Source: Nodosilinea nodulosa PCC 7104 (GTDB taxonomy: Bacteria; Cyanobacteriota; Cyanobacteriia; Phormidesmidales; Phormidesmidaceae). From it: a stretch of DNA of 64,000 nt. Numbering within the stretch: the stretch's first letter is position 1; every line of letters starts with the position of its first letter. Of this stretch, positions 63,469 to 64,000 are shown piece after piece. Both the position numbers and the translations under genes were made by a program. The DNA lies in contig NZ_JH976537.1 in assembly GCF_000309385.1 (NCBI RefSeq), positions 4,265,984 to 4,329,983 on the forward strand, given 5' to 3'. The notes beneath the pieces are model-generated. The model worked only from the letters and a program-made list of their open reading frames with translations. It was not told where the DNA came from and did no database searches.

Positions 63469-64000
63469 TTGGCGCTGCCTGTGGCTCCCCTCCCGCTTCG
63501 CGACGAAACTCTGCTGTTTGAACCCGCCATCGCCGGAGATGACGCGCTGACGGTGGTGTTCGCCTTCCCCAACAGCTACAGCGTAGGCATTACCAGTCTG
63601 GGCTACCAGGTGGTGTGGGCCACCCTGGCCGGCCGGGCCGACCTCAGCGTCAGTCGGCTATTTACCGATGGCCACGAGCCGCTGCCTGCGGCCCCTGCTG
63701 TGCTGGGTTTCTCCATCTCCTGGGAGCTAGACTACGGCAATCTGCTCGCTCTGCTGGAGCAGCTGGATATTCCCTTAATGGCGCGCGATCGCACCGATGA
63801 CCATCCCCTGGTCTTTGGCGGTGGCCCGGTGCTGACCGCCAACCCCGAACCCTTTGCCGACTTCTTTGATGTGGTGCTACTGGGGGATGGGGAGACCTTA
63901 TTAAACGACTTTTTTGATGCCCTGGTGGAGCTAAAAACCGCCAGCCGGGCCGAAACCCTGCGCCACCTGGCGGCGGTGCCGGGAATCTACGTTCCTTCGC
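63469..64000 (+). CDS. B12-binding-domain radical SAM protein, 3' end cut by window edge
   Basis: The first 177 residues are present. They include VVFAFPNSYSVGITSLGYQV, VLGFSISWELDYGNLLALLE and GGPVLTANPEPFADFFDVVL followed by LGDGE, which match the N-terminal B12-binding domain of the TIGR03960-type radical SAM family. The cluster-binding CxxxCxxC lies beyond the window. The start is TTG 63469, since GGAGAGG is at 63452-63458. The function of this family is not known. Confidence 0.8.
   Translation, partial: MALPVAPLPLRDETLLFEPAIAGDDALTVVFAFPNSYSVGITSLGYQVVWATLAGRADLSVSRLFTDGHEPLPAAPAVLGFSISWELDYGNLLALLEQLDIPLMARDRTDDHPLVFGGGPVLTANPEPFADFFDVVLLGDGETLLNDFFDALVELKTASRAETLRHLAAVPGIYVPS

Noticed and set aside
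63356-63550. 64-codon frame at the radical SAM start
   Set aside because: It overlaps the start region of the radical SAM gene in another frame and shows no motif.

Overview
The window looks like chromosomal DNA from a GC-rich filamentous cyanobacterium, probably of the Leptolyngbya/Nodosilinea kind. The reasons are a 337-residue Gap2-type GAPDH, an NdhS-like protein, LL-diaminopimelate aminotransferase, a purC-Omp85-lpxC-fabZ-lpxA-lpxB cluster, a LabA-like NYN protein and very many HIP1 (GCGATCGC) sites. The genus is inference. I see no rRNA, tRNA, CRISPR array, complete insertion sequence or replication origin.

Layout. 1-5.0 kb (minus): an LptC-like partial gene, a LabA/NYN protein, metG, lepB and a cysteine synthase. 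5.2-9.4 kb: two HAD phosphatases, a TenA protein, a phosphoribosyltransferase and a polysaccharide deacetylase. 9.4-15 kb (minus): two peptide-type ABC permeases, an MFS sugar transporter, hisG and dapL. 15.1-23.7 kb (plus): purC, then outer-membrane biogenesis (Omp85, then lipid A enzymes LpxC/FabZ/LpxA/LpxB), then an ExbB/ExbD energiser pair. 24-28.5 kb: a complete carbohydrate ABC importer. 28.5-36 kb: an accessory region, described below. 36.2-53 kb: a betaine-type permease, uvrB, a KefB-type antiporter, a trans-sulfuration enzyme, prepilin peptidase, moeA, a CnoX-like thioredoxin, an RMD1-family protein, cyclic-nucleotide and FHA sensors, tmk and holB. 53.2-64 kb: a hicBA toxin-antitoxin pair, an ndhS operon, murB/murC, gap2, a TPR protein and the start of a B12-binding radical SAM gene.

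The most unusual part is 28.5-36.0 kb. It opens with about 0.7 kb of stacked repeats: a long inverted repeat, a 12-unit 21-bp minisatellite and an inverted-repeat element of the ATTCCC type. Small orphan genes follow, one with an in-frame TGA. Then comes a compact plus-strand operon coding for a P-loop ATPase, a large TPR protein with an NTPase-like N-terminus that lacks a Walker A motif, and two HEAT-repeat proteins. The ATPase and TPR genes are clearly more AT-rich than their surroundings and I saw no HIP1 octamer in them, which suggests transfer. The architecture (NTPase plus superhelical repeat sensors plus a glycine/asparagine-rich linker protein) resembles bacterial conflict or signalling systems. 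This is inference.

A second recurring theme is a roughly 105-bp non-coding element present four times (about 3.05, 6.8, 23.7 and 42.0 kb). Two copies are flanked by 8-bp direct repeats, so it behaves like a MITE, and one copy supplies the stop codon of a gene. C-rich heptamer-like tracts lie directly upstream of several start codons.
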